A stretch of DNA of 12,889 nucleotides, taken from contig RWJK01000853.1 of the NCBI GenBank assembly GCA_004335835.1, forward strand, positions 1 through 12,889, written 5' to 3'. The first letter of the stretch is position 1; each line of letters opens with the position of its first letter. Positions 1-8,139 of this stretch are shown here, piece by piece. The translations under genes were made by a program, and so were the position numbers. The notes under the pieces are model-generated. The model made no database searches. It was not told the origin of the DNA and worked only from the letters and a program-made list of their open reading frames with translations. Origin of the DNA: Scenedesmus sp. ARA3. Lineage: Eukaryota; Chlorophyta; Chlorophyceae; Sphaeropleales; Scenedesmaceae.

Positions 1-1327
1 CTGCTGCTGTTGAGCTGTGGGAAGGTGAGGACAGGCTCAGCAGCTGACACACACCTTCACGCAGCCCCGGAGCTGAGACAGCACAACGTGTGCAGCAGCA
101 GCCACAACACAAGGCTGCACGCAGCAATGCATGCAAGGCATGCCCCCAGCACCCAACACGCCCTGCAACTGCCGCAGCAGCCAGAATCACCTGCTCAACC
201 AATGCCAGCCATCATGCAAAGCAGCAGACACTGTGAAAACTCCACGACATGCAAGGTGCCCTGAGCAGCACCATCAGCAGCGCCAGCCAGTTCCAGCCTC
301 AATGGCAACAAGCAGCGGCCACAACCAAACACAGCAGCAGCAGCAGCAGCAGCAGCAGCTCACCGCCAGGCACTCTGCGCACAGCCACTCGCTGTTGGGC
401 TGCGGGCCCGCCTGCCCGCCCAGGCAGGCGGTGTGGAAGGCAGCCGGGCAGCCGTCACAGCACAGCAGCTCGCCGCCGTCGCTGCAGGCCAGGCAGTACC
501 AGAGGTTGCTGTCGATGGGCTTGGTCAGCACCAGCAGCGCAAAGCTCTGCGGCAGACGCAGCAGCAGCAGCAGCAGCAGCAGTGATGTTGGCACAGCTGG
601 TCGTGTGAGCGCAGCAGGCCCGGACACCGGGCTTGCTGTACGAGGAAGCACGGCTGTCGCGATAAGGCTGCACATAACAGCCAGCACTACCACGCCAGCA
701 CTACCACGCCCAGCGCACCTTGAGGCTCATGTCGATGCTCTTTATGAAGATGTACTCCGCGGGGCGGTGGATCTGGCTGTTGCTGTGCTGCTCAAACTCG
801 GACATGGTGATGTCGGCGCCGTGGCAGCCGCAGCGGATGAGCCCCGCGCTGGTGATCACGCCGCGGTTGTAGTCGCTGGGGCCCATGCCCTTGGCGCGCT
901 TCCTGCAGGGTCGGCGCAATTTGAGGGTTTACAGGGGTGTTAAGTGTGGGGTGCAGGTGTTGACGCAACATATCAGCACTCGACAGGTCAGCGCCACAAC
1001 ATGCAGGACAGTAACAGCTGAAACACTGGACAGCTGCTGTAGGACAAGTGCTGCCATGCTGCAACTGCTTTGCAACAAACAGTAACCAGGCTCTGGCATA
1101 GAACACGCTGACAAGGCACATCTGCCAAGGATTAGCCAACCGCAGGCTGACGGTACATCTGCAAAGGTCTCGCAGCCCCACCTGTACTCCACTGCCTTGC
1201 GTGTGAGCACGCCGCACTTGAGGATGCGCTGCACCAGCGTGGCCACGTTGCTGTCGGGGCCCAGGCTGTCAGCACCCAGCTCAGCCTGAGCAGCCTCAGC
1301 CAGGCACCGGCGCTCCTACGGGCGGGC

Positions 1328-1369
<42 letters not shown>

Positions 1370-2137
1370 GTGAAGCATCAGCGCCAGTGTTACACGACGC
1401 AAGCAGTTGGTGCATGAACTGCAGCTGCTGTTTTGCTGCTGCACTCACTGCATTGCACCGTGTATGCTGCTGCAGCAATGGGCGCAGGCGCTGTACCTCC
1501 AGCTGCACACCCCTCCGCTGCAGCCACTCACCCGCTGCAGTGCCATGTCGCGTGCCACTCCCTTAGGCAGCAGGTCAGGGTTGAACTCAGCAGCAGCAGC
1601 AGCGGCAGCAGCAGCAGCGGCAGGCGCAGCACCGCCAGCAGCACGCCCCATGCTGTGGCCAGGGCTCGGCCCACCTGCTGCTGCTGCTGCTGCATATGCA
1701 GCACCTGGTAAGGGTGTGGCAGCTGCTGCGGCAGGGTCGGCTAATGCACCGCTGCCATAGCCAGCAGAGCTGCTGCTGCCTCGGAACAGGGCATGACTCC
1801 CAGCAGCAGCGGCAGCAGCAGCAGCAGCCCTGTCGTGCCCTGCTGCTGCTCCATGCAGTGGAGGCAGACCTGGATAGGGCGGCTGCCCTGGCCCAGCAGC
1901 AGCAGCAGCAGCAGCAGCTGCTGCATCTGCCAGGTAAGCGTGCTGTGACCCAGTTGCACCGCCTGGTGAAACAGCAGCTGCTGCTGCTGCTGGCGTGCCT
2001 GCAGGGCCAGGGCTGTACCTGCTTGCCTGCTGCTGCTGCTGTTGTGTGTGGCTGCCTAGTGGCCACTCCCGTTCACCTGCTTGTGTTTGTTGCCTGCTGC
2101 TGCCCCTGGTGCTGCTTGCTGCAGCATAGCCGTGCTG

Positions 2138-2168
<31 letters not shown>

Positions 2169-3303
2169 CCAGCGGGAGGTAAGGCAGCACCTGCAGGCAC
2201 AGCACCCACAGAATTAGGCTGCAAGGTGTGTGCGGCCCGATGCTGTGCACACTGCAGATGGCAGAGGTGCCCTGACGCACACTGCTGCACTGCCTGAAAG
2301 CTGTGGTACATCCATTTTAAGACTGTGCATATTGCTTGTACGTCAGCCAAAGGACATGCAGCTTGAGGGGGCCACATGCATGTGCGCAGCCTGCCACCAT
2401 CACCCAGTCTCACTGCTTGCACTGCTCCACAGAGCCATGCATACGACTAAGTATGCTAGCACACTACGCTGGTGCACCCTGCAGTGTCAGGTAGCATGCA
2501 GCAAGTGCATGCAGGCGACAGATCATCCGCAGCAGCGCCAGCACCCTGCCTTCCATTCCTGCAAGCAGCTGGGACCCAGCACTGCCAGCCAGGCTGGTGG
2601 GAAGCAAACCCTTGCACAACAGCTTCACGTGACAAAACCATGATCTTTGCAACTCAACGGATCAGGCACGCAGCAGCTGCTGCTTGGTGGAGTGCTCAAC
2701 ACCCCATACCAGATGGTTTGGTGTAAGCTGCAGCAGTTGCGGTTGTGCACAGCCCACGGTTGTAGCCTCACTGCTGCGCAGCCCAATCCTCCCTCCCACA
2801 GCGCTTGTATATCAACCAACAACCCACCTTCCGTCTTATCCACTGCCATTTTGTCTTTGACGCTGAACAGCTGCGTCCTCTTGCGCTTGGCAGGCAACTG
2901 CTCCTGGCCACTCTGCTCAGCATCCTGGCTGGCACTGCCAAAAGCTGCTGGTTCGTCCTCTGGCGTCGCCCTGAAGCGTTTTGGCTGCGCCTGCGGGTCC
3001 GCGTCGCCCAGCTTGCTGTCCTGGTCCGCTCTGCCAGCGCGCCCACTGCCTGCCCCCGGCCTTCCCACGCCTCTTGCTGGCTCCTCGCTGCTGGCAGCGG
3101 CCTGTGGTGCATGCGGAGCATCGAGGATTGCACGTTAGCAGGCAAGTGAAGCACAGCAGCGCAGTTTTCAGGCAGGACGAAACCGGCAAGCAAGCAGCTT
3201 GGCGAGCAATGGCACCAAGCGCACGCACCTGCATCGGCTGGCCCTTCCTGCGCCGCCTGGGTGCAGGATGCTCACTATCAGAGGCGTCATCAGCGCCCAC
3301 CAT
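1..3303 (-). CDS. PHD-finger protein with plant TDBD/Jas-type domain (3'-partial, multi-exon)
   Basis: Likely a nuclear chromatin or transcription regulator. Exons in transcription order are 3303-3229, 3101-2828, 2190-1532, 1315-1182, 902-719 and 546-364, all with GT-AG borders and compatible phases, giving 503 residues. A further exon from 14 leftwards (acceptor CCCACAG) is likely but unproven. Residues 13-20 hold an RRRRK cluster and 97-100 are KRKR, both NLS-like. Residues 117-336 are low-complexity Ala/Gly/Gln from GCA/GCT repeats. Residues 359-442 match the Tify-domain-binding (TDBD) layout: a short helix ending in a 'GVLTRKAVEYR' strand, then 'GLIRCGCHGADITMSEFEQH', then 'RPAEYIF'. Residues 460-501 form a C4HC3 PHD finger (C460, C463, C472, C475, H480, C483, C498, C501). 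In plants a TDBD next to a PHD often precedes a GNAT acetyltransferase domain (IDM1/ROS4-like). That part would lie left of position 1, so enzymatic activity cannot be judged. The start ATG at 3303 opens a 25-codon first exon ending CAG|GTGCGT. Domain calls are strong; the exact family is inferred. Confidence 0.82.
332..358 (-). repeat. (CTG)9 on the sense strand, intron after the PHD exon
   Basis: Nine uninterrupted CAG on the plus strand read as CTG on the coding strand of the PHD gene. The array begins just inside the donor (GTGAGCTGCTG...) of the intron after the PHD exon. Confidence 0.95.
364..546 (-). CDS. Exon encoding the PHD finger
   Basis: This is the sixth exon of the preceding gene: 183 nt, phase 0 at both ends. 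The acceptor is CTGCCGCAG before AGC TTT, and the donor is CTGGCG|GTGAGC. It carries all eight zinc ligands in the order Cys-x2-Cys, Cys-x2-Cys, His-x2-Cys, Cys-x2-Cys, with the usual Trp two residues before the last Cys pair (EWLCAEC). There is an extra Cys directly before the second pair (LLCCDGC), as in many plant PHD fingers. The domain fills one exon, so exon skipping would remove the PHD without shifting frame. Confidence 0.85.
559..582 (-). repeat. (CTG)8 on the sense strand, next to the PHD-exon acceptor
   Basis: Eight CTG units on the coding strand end 12 nt before the exon at 546 (acceptor CTGCCGCAG). They occupy the place of a polypyrimidine tract. Confidence 0.95.
681..708. repeat. 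Two tandem 14-bp repeats in an intron
   Basis: CCAGCACTACCACG occurs twice head to tail. It lies just downstream (coding sense) of the 719 donor of the PHD gene. No role is evident; it is probably a small intronic duplication. Confidence 0.9.
719..1315 (-). CDS. Two exons encoding the TDBD/Jas-like domain
   Basis: The exons 1315-1182 (134 nt) and 902-719 (184 nt) are joined within one Arg codon (TAC AG|G AAG). The donor is TACAG|GTGGGG and the acceptor is CCTGCAG|GAAGCG. Together they encode a predicted helix, the strand ending VEYR, and the GLIRCGCHG...EFEQH...RPAEYIFI core that in plant proteins forms the TDBD (PF16135-type) module. The second exon ends AAG|GTGCGC in phase 0 and joins the PHD exon directly, so the two modules are adjacent as in plant TDBD-PHD proteins. 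Assignment rests on motif memory, not on a profile search. Confidence 0.7.
1330..1368 (-). repeat. (CTG)13 on the sense strand, next to an intron acceptor
   Basis: Thirteen CTG units on the coding strand end 14 nt before the exon at 1315 (acceptor CCGCCCGTAG). This is the longest intronic trinucleotide array in the window and again sits where a polypyrimidine tract would be. Confidence 0.95.
1532..2190 (-). CDS. Low-complexity Ala/Gly/Gln exon of the PHD gene
   Basis: This 659-nt exon is bounded by CCTGCAG|GTGCTG and CAGCGG|GTGAGT. It encodes residues 117-336, dominated by alanine runs written in both GCA and GCT registers, with short Gln and Ser-Gly stretches. The last 20 residues (EFNPDLLPKGVARDMALQR) are of normal complexity and probably begin the conserved C-terminal half. 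An earlier acceptor, CACCTTGCAG at about 2218, would put TAA in frame after the upstream exon, which supports the acceptor chosen here. Confidence 0.75.
2478..2558 (-). other. Possible extra 81-nt exon inside a long intron of the PHD gene
   Basis: The intron 2827-2191 (637 nt) is about twice as long as the others in this gene. Inside it, an open segment is bounded by CTTGCAG|GAATGG and CTGCAGG|GTGCAC. It starts with two bases and ends with one, so it fits between the flanking exons without shifting frame and would insert 27 residues (MEGRVLALLRMICRLHALAA and onward). Using it would leave two introns of 269 and 287 nt, typical for the gene. The donor is weak, and the hydrophobic helical product has no recognisable motif. 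It could equally be chance. Confidence 0.25.
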
Positions 3304-3681
3304 CGCCTGCTGCTCTTGCTGCCAACACTTTGTGGCCCGTCTACGTCCGTGCCATTCGGCCGCTCGGCCGTTTGATCGTGGTTCTTCTACCTAAAACGCG
3401 TTTTGATGCATGATCGGCGCAGCGACTGCTAATGTTGGCACTAGAAGGGCACCCTGAACAACCCGGCAGTGTAACTCCTCCGCGAGCTTCAGGGCCTGTT
3501 CGGGTGAAACAATGTTGCGTATGGCTGTCGCATTGGTTTGCGCATGTATTTCACTCCCTCAAGTGGACTGCTGGAGACGCACATGCTGGCCGTGTGTAAC
3601 CAGGCAGACGGATAATCCACACAAGCAGCTTCATGGCTGCATATCCCACCTTGATAGATTTGGATTAATTTATTCAAGTTT
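3304..3681 (-). promoter_or_regulatory. Probable 5' UTR and promoter region of the PHD gene
   Basis: This is the upstream flank of the ATG at 3303. It contains a perfect 12-bp palindrome AAAACGCGTTTT (3393-3404) whose core ACGCGT is the MluI cell-cycle-box sequence. Two CGGCCG hexamers lie at 3357-3362 and 3365-3370. I see no convincing TATA box. Promoter assignment is by position only. Confidence 0.4.
3393..3404. promoter_or_regulatory. Perfect 12-bp palindrome with ACGCGT core
   Basis: AAAACGCGTTTT is an exact inverted repeat about 90 bp upstream of the PHD gene start codon. ACGCGT is bound by MBF in yeasts. Use of this element in a green alga is speculation. Confidence 0.4.
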
Positions 3682-3795
3682 ATGAGCTTTTCAACGTCCC
3701 TTGATGTGATCAAATCAGCAGCCGCATCCCCCCGTGTCGCCGTACGTGCATGCTGCAGTGACCCACCAAATCAGTCACTGTGGTGGAAAACTAAC
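3682..3795 (+). other. Possible first exon of an organelle-targeted protein
   Basis: An ATG opens 38 codons that begin MSFSTSLDVIKSAAASPRVA and continue VRACCSDPPNQSLWWKTN, followed by GTGAGA, a usable donor in phase 0. The start is rich in Ser/Ala with basic residues and no acidic cluster. 'VAVRAC' resembles the V-x-A/C cleavage sites of algal chloroplast transit peptides. Without splicing the frame stops at 3877-3879 (65 residues). GTACGT at 3741 is a second donor candidate. I found no convincing second exon downstream, so this may be a chance ORF. It would be divergent to the PHD gene. Confidence 0.22.
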
Positions 3796-5253
3796 GTGAG
3801 ACGCTTAAACATCCTCAACTTACAGAAGGTTACTTTCAAACATCGGTGTCAAGTTGCGAGCTACGCAACGGAAGCCTGATCACTCGAGATACTAGAGGGC
3901 AGCGCAGGGCAGCCCATAAATCCTATTCGTGAGACAATGAACTTCATTTGTTTCTCCCGCACGAACACAATGGTTGCGGGGTACTCACTACACTCTGAGC
4001 ATCTTGCACACTTGGCACACTTCGTCGCAGACGCTGCCCTGACTCTGACAGCCTGCTATGTTTTATGCATCACTGTTGCAATCTCACATGTGGCGATCCG
4101 TTAAACGCTGCTGTACCGCCAAGCAGCACAGTGGTTATGATAGCCTCGGAAGGGGTGTGCCAGCAGGCCCTGCTGCTGTCAACAGTGGATTGACTTGACC
4201 TTCCATGGTCCGTCCGATGGTCAGCGACAACAAAGGGCCAAGGTGGGGTGTAACAACATCGATTCAATGGTGAAAGAGGACAGGTGACCACATGCGGTGC
4301 ATAACACGCTGCCAGGGAGACAGCTGCAGCACCTGTGGCACATTGTTAGTACTGCTTGGCGTTGTCTGCATTTCAAATGGCATTGCAAACCCAGTCAGTG
4401 CATGCTGGCAACTGCTGGGGGTATAGACTGTCTTCTGTTGTGTCTTTTCTGCCAATTTGCGACACATTGCCCCACAAACAACAGTTCTCCGCAGGAGAAT
4501 TGGCTGTCCCGGATTTGAATCCGGCCGGTTGGATTGACATGGCGTGTGACATTTCTCGCTGAGCTGTTGGCAGCTCCTTGGTTTTGCAGGTGTTCATGGC
4601 AGCGCAGCCGCTTCACCACCCCTCTTCATTATTGGCACAATTGAGCCGTGCCAACTCAACACATCATGGCAAGTTGCCAATGTGCAGCACATTCAGAATG
4701 TGCTGTCACAGCAATGAATACGGTATTCAGCATTGTGGTACAGTCTGGCATGCGGTAGCGCAACACAAAGGATGATGACCAATTTCATGTATGGCGCTCA
4801 CACCATGCAGCAGTGCTGGGTTGTGCAAGCCACGCCAGACATAATGTCATGCACAGCATGGCATGCAACAGCTCACATGCGCACAGCATGTTGGTGGGGT
4901 TGCCTTGGCGCTGGCATGCCATGCATTGTTCCTGGACAACAGCAAGTCTGTACAGTGACTATGTGAGCCAGCACCACCCAGTGCCGCTGCACGGACCATT
5001 GCCAGCAGCAGCAGCAGCAGCAGCAGCCACAGCACTCTCAGTCCCACAACAACCTTCTGTACACTGCACAGACACGCAACTGTTTAAAGCGTCATATTGT
5101 GAGCACTGCCAGGATGGGGAGGCGTATCTTGGAATCTCCAGGCCGCCTGGCTGCTGAAATACCAGGGCTGTCAACTCGAAGCTGGCAGTTCAAACGCGGC
5201 ATGCCCGCGCCAATTGCAAGCTGCCTTCAGCACACCAAGCACTGCTGCACTTT
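3796..5253. other. No recognisable gene
   Basis: Only short ORFs without recognisable domains occur on either strand, and splice-site pairs do not build a consistent model. The sequence is less GC-rich than the genes and full of TGCATGC-like words. It contains one (CAG)8 array and a tRNA T-arm-like stretch near 4507-4525 without the rest of a tRNA. I treat it as intergenic or as unresolved introns. Confidence 0.5.
5003..5026 (+). repeat. (CAG)8 microsatellite, apparently intergenic
   Basis: Eight CAG units lie on the plus strand. In the reading frame that is open here they would encode alanines, but no supported gene covers them. Confidence 0.9.
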
Positions 5254-5307
5254 TTTGATCAAAGATTCAATTGAATTGCTGATGCTACTGATCAGTAGTC
5301 ATGACTA
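5254..5307. repeat. Cluster of four perfect palindromes
   Basis: Within 54 bp lie TTTGATCAAA (5254-5263), ATTCAATTGAAT (5265-5276), CTACTGATCAGTAG (5285-5298) and TAGTCATGACTA (5296-5307). Each is an exact inverted repeat with no central spacer, and the last two overlap by three bases. The stretch is more AT-rich than its surroundings. It could be a binding platform for dimeric factors, a cruciform-prone site or the remains of a small transposon. Nothing in the sequence decides between these. Confidence 0.7.
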
Positions 5308-5463
5308 AGCAAGTGCAACCACTGGATCCAATGGGTGCCCTGCGGGATGCTGGCAGGGCCCCTCCAGCGGCGTGCGCAGAGCTGTCCAGCATCTGCTTAT
5401 CCAGAAAAGCAACAACTAACAGTTGTGCCGTCGCCATGCACATCGCCACTTGTCATGCAGCTG

Positions 5464-5483
5464 CACCATACACCATACACCAT
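5464..5483. repeat. Three near-complete 7-bp repeats (CACCATA)
   Basis: CACCATA is repeated head to tail 2.9 times. It lies in the gene-poor middle and has no evident function. Confidence 0.85.
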
Positions 5484-5752
5484 CAAAGCCAGCTACCATG
5501 GCAAAGAGACAATTGTACGCATGGTAAATGCACAACTGCGCACCTACACTGCATACTGAGGCTGTTCATGATGAAGCAAACAGCAACGTACTGACCTCAG
5601 CAAGCACAGTAGCCTGCAACAACTGGTGCAGTGTGTTTCTGTGGGTGGTGACCCACTGCTGCCGTGCAGCATGCGACACCCTACTGCAGCGATTCGCAAG
5701 CCAGCGGCTGGCATCACAAGCCTTGCGTCCTGCTTGGCTTTGTGATGCTTAC

Positions 5753-5806
5753 CTCATGCCATGTGCCAGCTGTATACCCGCTGACACAGCTGAAGTGCGG
5801 GCTGTC
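5753..5806 (-). other. Splice-bounded exon candidate (54 nt)
   Basis: The segment lies between a pyrimidine-rich acceptor (GCCTTGTCTGTCAG|G) and a strong donor (CATGAG|GTAAGC) and is open in frame 0 (DSPHFSCVSGYTAGTWHE). A second open frame gives TARTSAVSAGIQLAHGM. No homology is recognised and partner exons are uncertain, so this is a hint of a minus-strand gene only. Confidence 0.22.
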
Positions 5807-6014
5807 CTGACAGACAAGGCAACACTGGTGCACTGCATCATGGCATGACCACCACATACTCACGAGCATTGCATGCAAGTGCAGCACACAGGTGACGCTG
5901 AGCAGACACCGCTTGATAAATTCATCGACTCCAGTTGAAATGCCTGGCGCCGATGCTACAGCAGGCGGCAGTTGGCTGCCAGTCCAGCCAGATATGTTTA
6001 GCGTACTTGTAGCA

Positions 6015-6139
6015 CACATGTGGCTTCACCAGGCACAATCACATGTGGCTTCACCAGGCACAATCACATGTGGCTTCACCAGGCACAATCACATGTGGCT
6101 TCACCAGGCACAATCACATGTGGCTTCACCAGGCGCAAA
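6015..6139. repeat. Five tandem 25-bp repeats with E-box-like palindromes
   Basis: The unit CACATGTGGCTTCACCAGGC+ACAAT occurs five times head to tail (6015, 6040, 6065, 6090, 6115). The first four copies are identical; the last ends GCAAA instead of ACAAT-type bases (AGGCGCAAA). Each unit begins with the 8-bp palindrome CACATGTG, a CANNTG E-box. The 25-bp period is not a multiple of three, so the open frame across it cycles through three readings and is unlikely to be coding. There are no spacers, so it is not CRISPR. It may be a minisatellite or a regulatory array. Confidence 0.95.
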
Positions 6140-7775
6140 TACATGCATGCACCATGCACATCCTTCGAGGTTCTGTAGTGAGCAGCCTGTTCAGGCTAGT
6201 TTGAAACTCAAAGATGACCCGAAGATCATGTCTGCAGGCACATTGCACGCTCTCGCCTCCTCAATGCACTTGTACCAGCCCCTCACACAGCCTGGCAGCG
6301 CCCCATAGCAGCAGCATCGACAGCCTGAAAAACGTTGTGACATGGCACATGTTATCAGCTTCATTTACCAACATGATTAGAGACACACATACAGGGGCTG
6401 TGGCACTTGGAAACAGCCAACACACGTTTGAAACGCCATTGCAGCTGCATGCAATGTTACGCAACTCCAAGCTGCCAACAAGGAACAATTGCAAGCAGAC
6501 AAGGCACAGCTGACGAGGCCTCGGCCACCAGGGCACGCCCTGCTAGCCGGACTCACTACTGTTTGTCGGGCCTGCAGCATGTACCATACACAACAGAGCG
6601 GCGTCCGTCACAGAGCGGCAGGTTTGCCTGGCTTCAGGGCGAACTGCGCACGCTGCGCTGCCATCAAACCTGAAGCCGCTGCAGTTGATGGCAACAGTGT
6701 TCAACACAGTCGTCACTTGCTGCAGCCATGCAACATGGAGCCGTTGCTGAACCCAGGAACGGTGTTGACCTGATCTGTGCGCTTGGACAGAATCTGCTCA
6801 CAGAAAATGCTGGCTGTTTAACCTGGTAACACCCTTGCCAGAGACTGGTCTAGGTTGTGGCACTTCTCCACAACACCAAGCCAGCCAGCAGGCTGGCAGC
6901 AGGAATGAAAAGCATGCGTTCCTTGCACAAGCTGCCACCACACATGAAACATCAAAACAGTGTGCATGCGCACAGACCAGATCCACAGGCATCGGCAACT
7001 CAACATGTGAATATGGACAGTCAACATGTAGTGTATGATACTCCCTGTGCGCTGACCGCTGATAGATAACAACTTGTAAAGCATGCCAAGTGCACCACAT
7101 GGCAGTGCCTAGACACCACCAGCAACGCATTGTTTGAAGCCAGGCGCAGCCACATACGGAAACCCGACGGCAAGATACAACCCGACGGCAAGATACACTG
7201 TACATACTGCTATGATAGCGTCGAAGGCCTGCCATCAGCATTGGATGCGGCAATTATCAGCTGAGCACCACATACAAAACACACCGACATGAAACAGCGC
7301 ACGCCTCGACTGTTAGTAACAGGAACTCTGTGACCAATTGCTGCAGAGTGCGATCCTTGGATAATAGAGCCATCAGCTGCGGCCTGCCATAGCATAGCTG
7401 CACATGCCATGAGTTGCCATTTTGCACACTTGCCTGCAGGGAACAAGCCCCAGCCACATCAATGCAAATGCGGCACCTGGGCAACAAAAAAGGCAGCACG
7501 ATAGCTGCAATCAATCAGCCCTGCTGATGATGCATGCAGGCGGATGGCCCCACGCAGCTGGCCACAGCGGCCGCCGTCGCTGCATCATGCTGGCCGATTG
7601 AAGGTGCTACCTGCATTGCCAGCAGCAGCTGCTCCCACTCTGGCTTGACCACATTAAATCAATCACCAAAGCAGCAGCCAACACAGCTGTATCCGCAACA
7701 ACAAATGCGTTCCAAGCACACCGCCTCACCAAATCAAGCACATGACTGCCAAAGGTCCCCCACAGCTCGCCTCAC
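6140..7775. other. No recognisable gene
   Basis: Short ORFs on both strands lack domains. A CpG-rich patch at 7535-7605 is open on both strands (plus: ADGPTQLATAAAVAASCWP, after TGCATGCAG|G). It could be a small exon or unmethylated island, but nothing connects it to other coding sequence. Two 18-bp tandem repeats lie at 7162-7197. Confidence 0.45.
7162..7197. repeat. Two tandem 18-bp repeats
   Basis: ACCCGACGGCAAGATACA is present twice head to tail. There is no evident role. Confidence 0.9.
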
Positions 7776-8139
7776 CTCAAGTCAAGTTTGTCGCTCAAGT
7801 ACAACCAGGCGTTGTTCAGTTTGTGCCGCACACAGAGACTCTCTGCAGAGCTACCAGCAGCCCATATTCCTAGCAACGCGTTAAGCAGCCCTGGCCCCCT
7901 TGGCTTTGTGACGCCTGTCACCATGGGCTGTGCAGAAGCACACAAACAGCAACTCTCAACAGCAACCCTTGGGCGCTCCCCTCGCACACTAGGTGCTTCG
8001 CTTCGTTTCCATTGCTTTGACAACCGATTCTTTCCATCAGCAGAAAAGCATGGGAAATGTTGCACATGCGCATTACTACAAGCGGCCTTCCACTCACATA
8101 CACAAACCAAATGCACTTGACGAACCAGCTGCATGATTG
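7776..8139 (-). other. Two phase-matched exon candidates on the minus strand
   Basis: Exon 8139-8098 (42 nt) lies between CCTTACAG|CAATC and GTGTAT|GTGAGT. Exon 7914-7776 (139 nt) lies between GGTGACAG|GCGTC and TTGAG|GTGAGG. The first ends with one base and the second begins with two, so they join in frame across a 183-nt intron of the usual size. The product would read IMQLVRQVHLVCV, then VTKPRGPGLLNALLGIWAAG and, near its end, RHKLNNAWLYLSDKLDL. The second half looks protein-like, but I do not recognise it. No start exon is evident and the only nearby continuation (7610) meets a stop. This is either a fragment of an unannotated gene or chance. Confidence 0.25.

Noticed and set aside
10..264. 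Small plus-strand ORF of 84 codons at the left edge
   Set aside because: It lies within the intron after the PHD exon, shows no domain, and has composition typical of the intronic sequence here.
131..943. Long plus-strand ORF opposite the PHD exons
   Set aside because: It is the antisense shadow of exons 902-719 and 546-364. Those exons carry zinc ligands and consistent splice sites on the minus strand.
4500..4580. tRNA-like T-arm (GGATTTGAATCCGG) near 4510
   Set aside because: The stem-loop has a 6-nt loop with a five-base-pair stem. No matching acceptor stem, anticodon arm or D-arm can be formed on either strand.
4847..5047. Signal-peptide-like Leu run on the minus strand
   Set aside because: It has no ATG start (begins at GTG). 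The Leu run is simply the (CAG)8 array read on the other strand.
6015..6139. CRISPR array
   Set aside because: The 25-bp repeats are directly adjacent with no unique spacers, and the DNA is eukaryotic.
5892..6308. 138-codon plus-strand ORF over the 25-bp repeats
   Set aside because: The period is not a multiple of three, so the reading cycles through frames. It has no domain and no conserved start, and stays open only because the repeat lacks stops.
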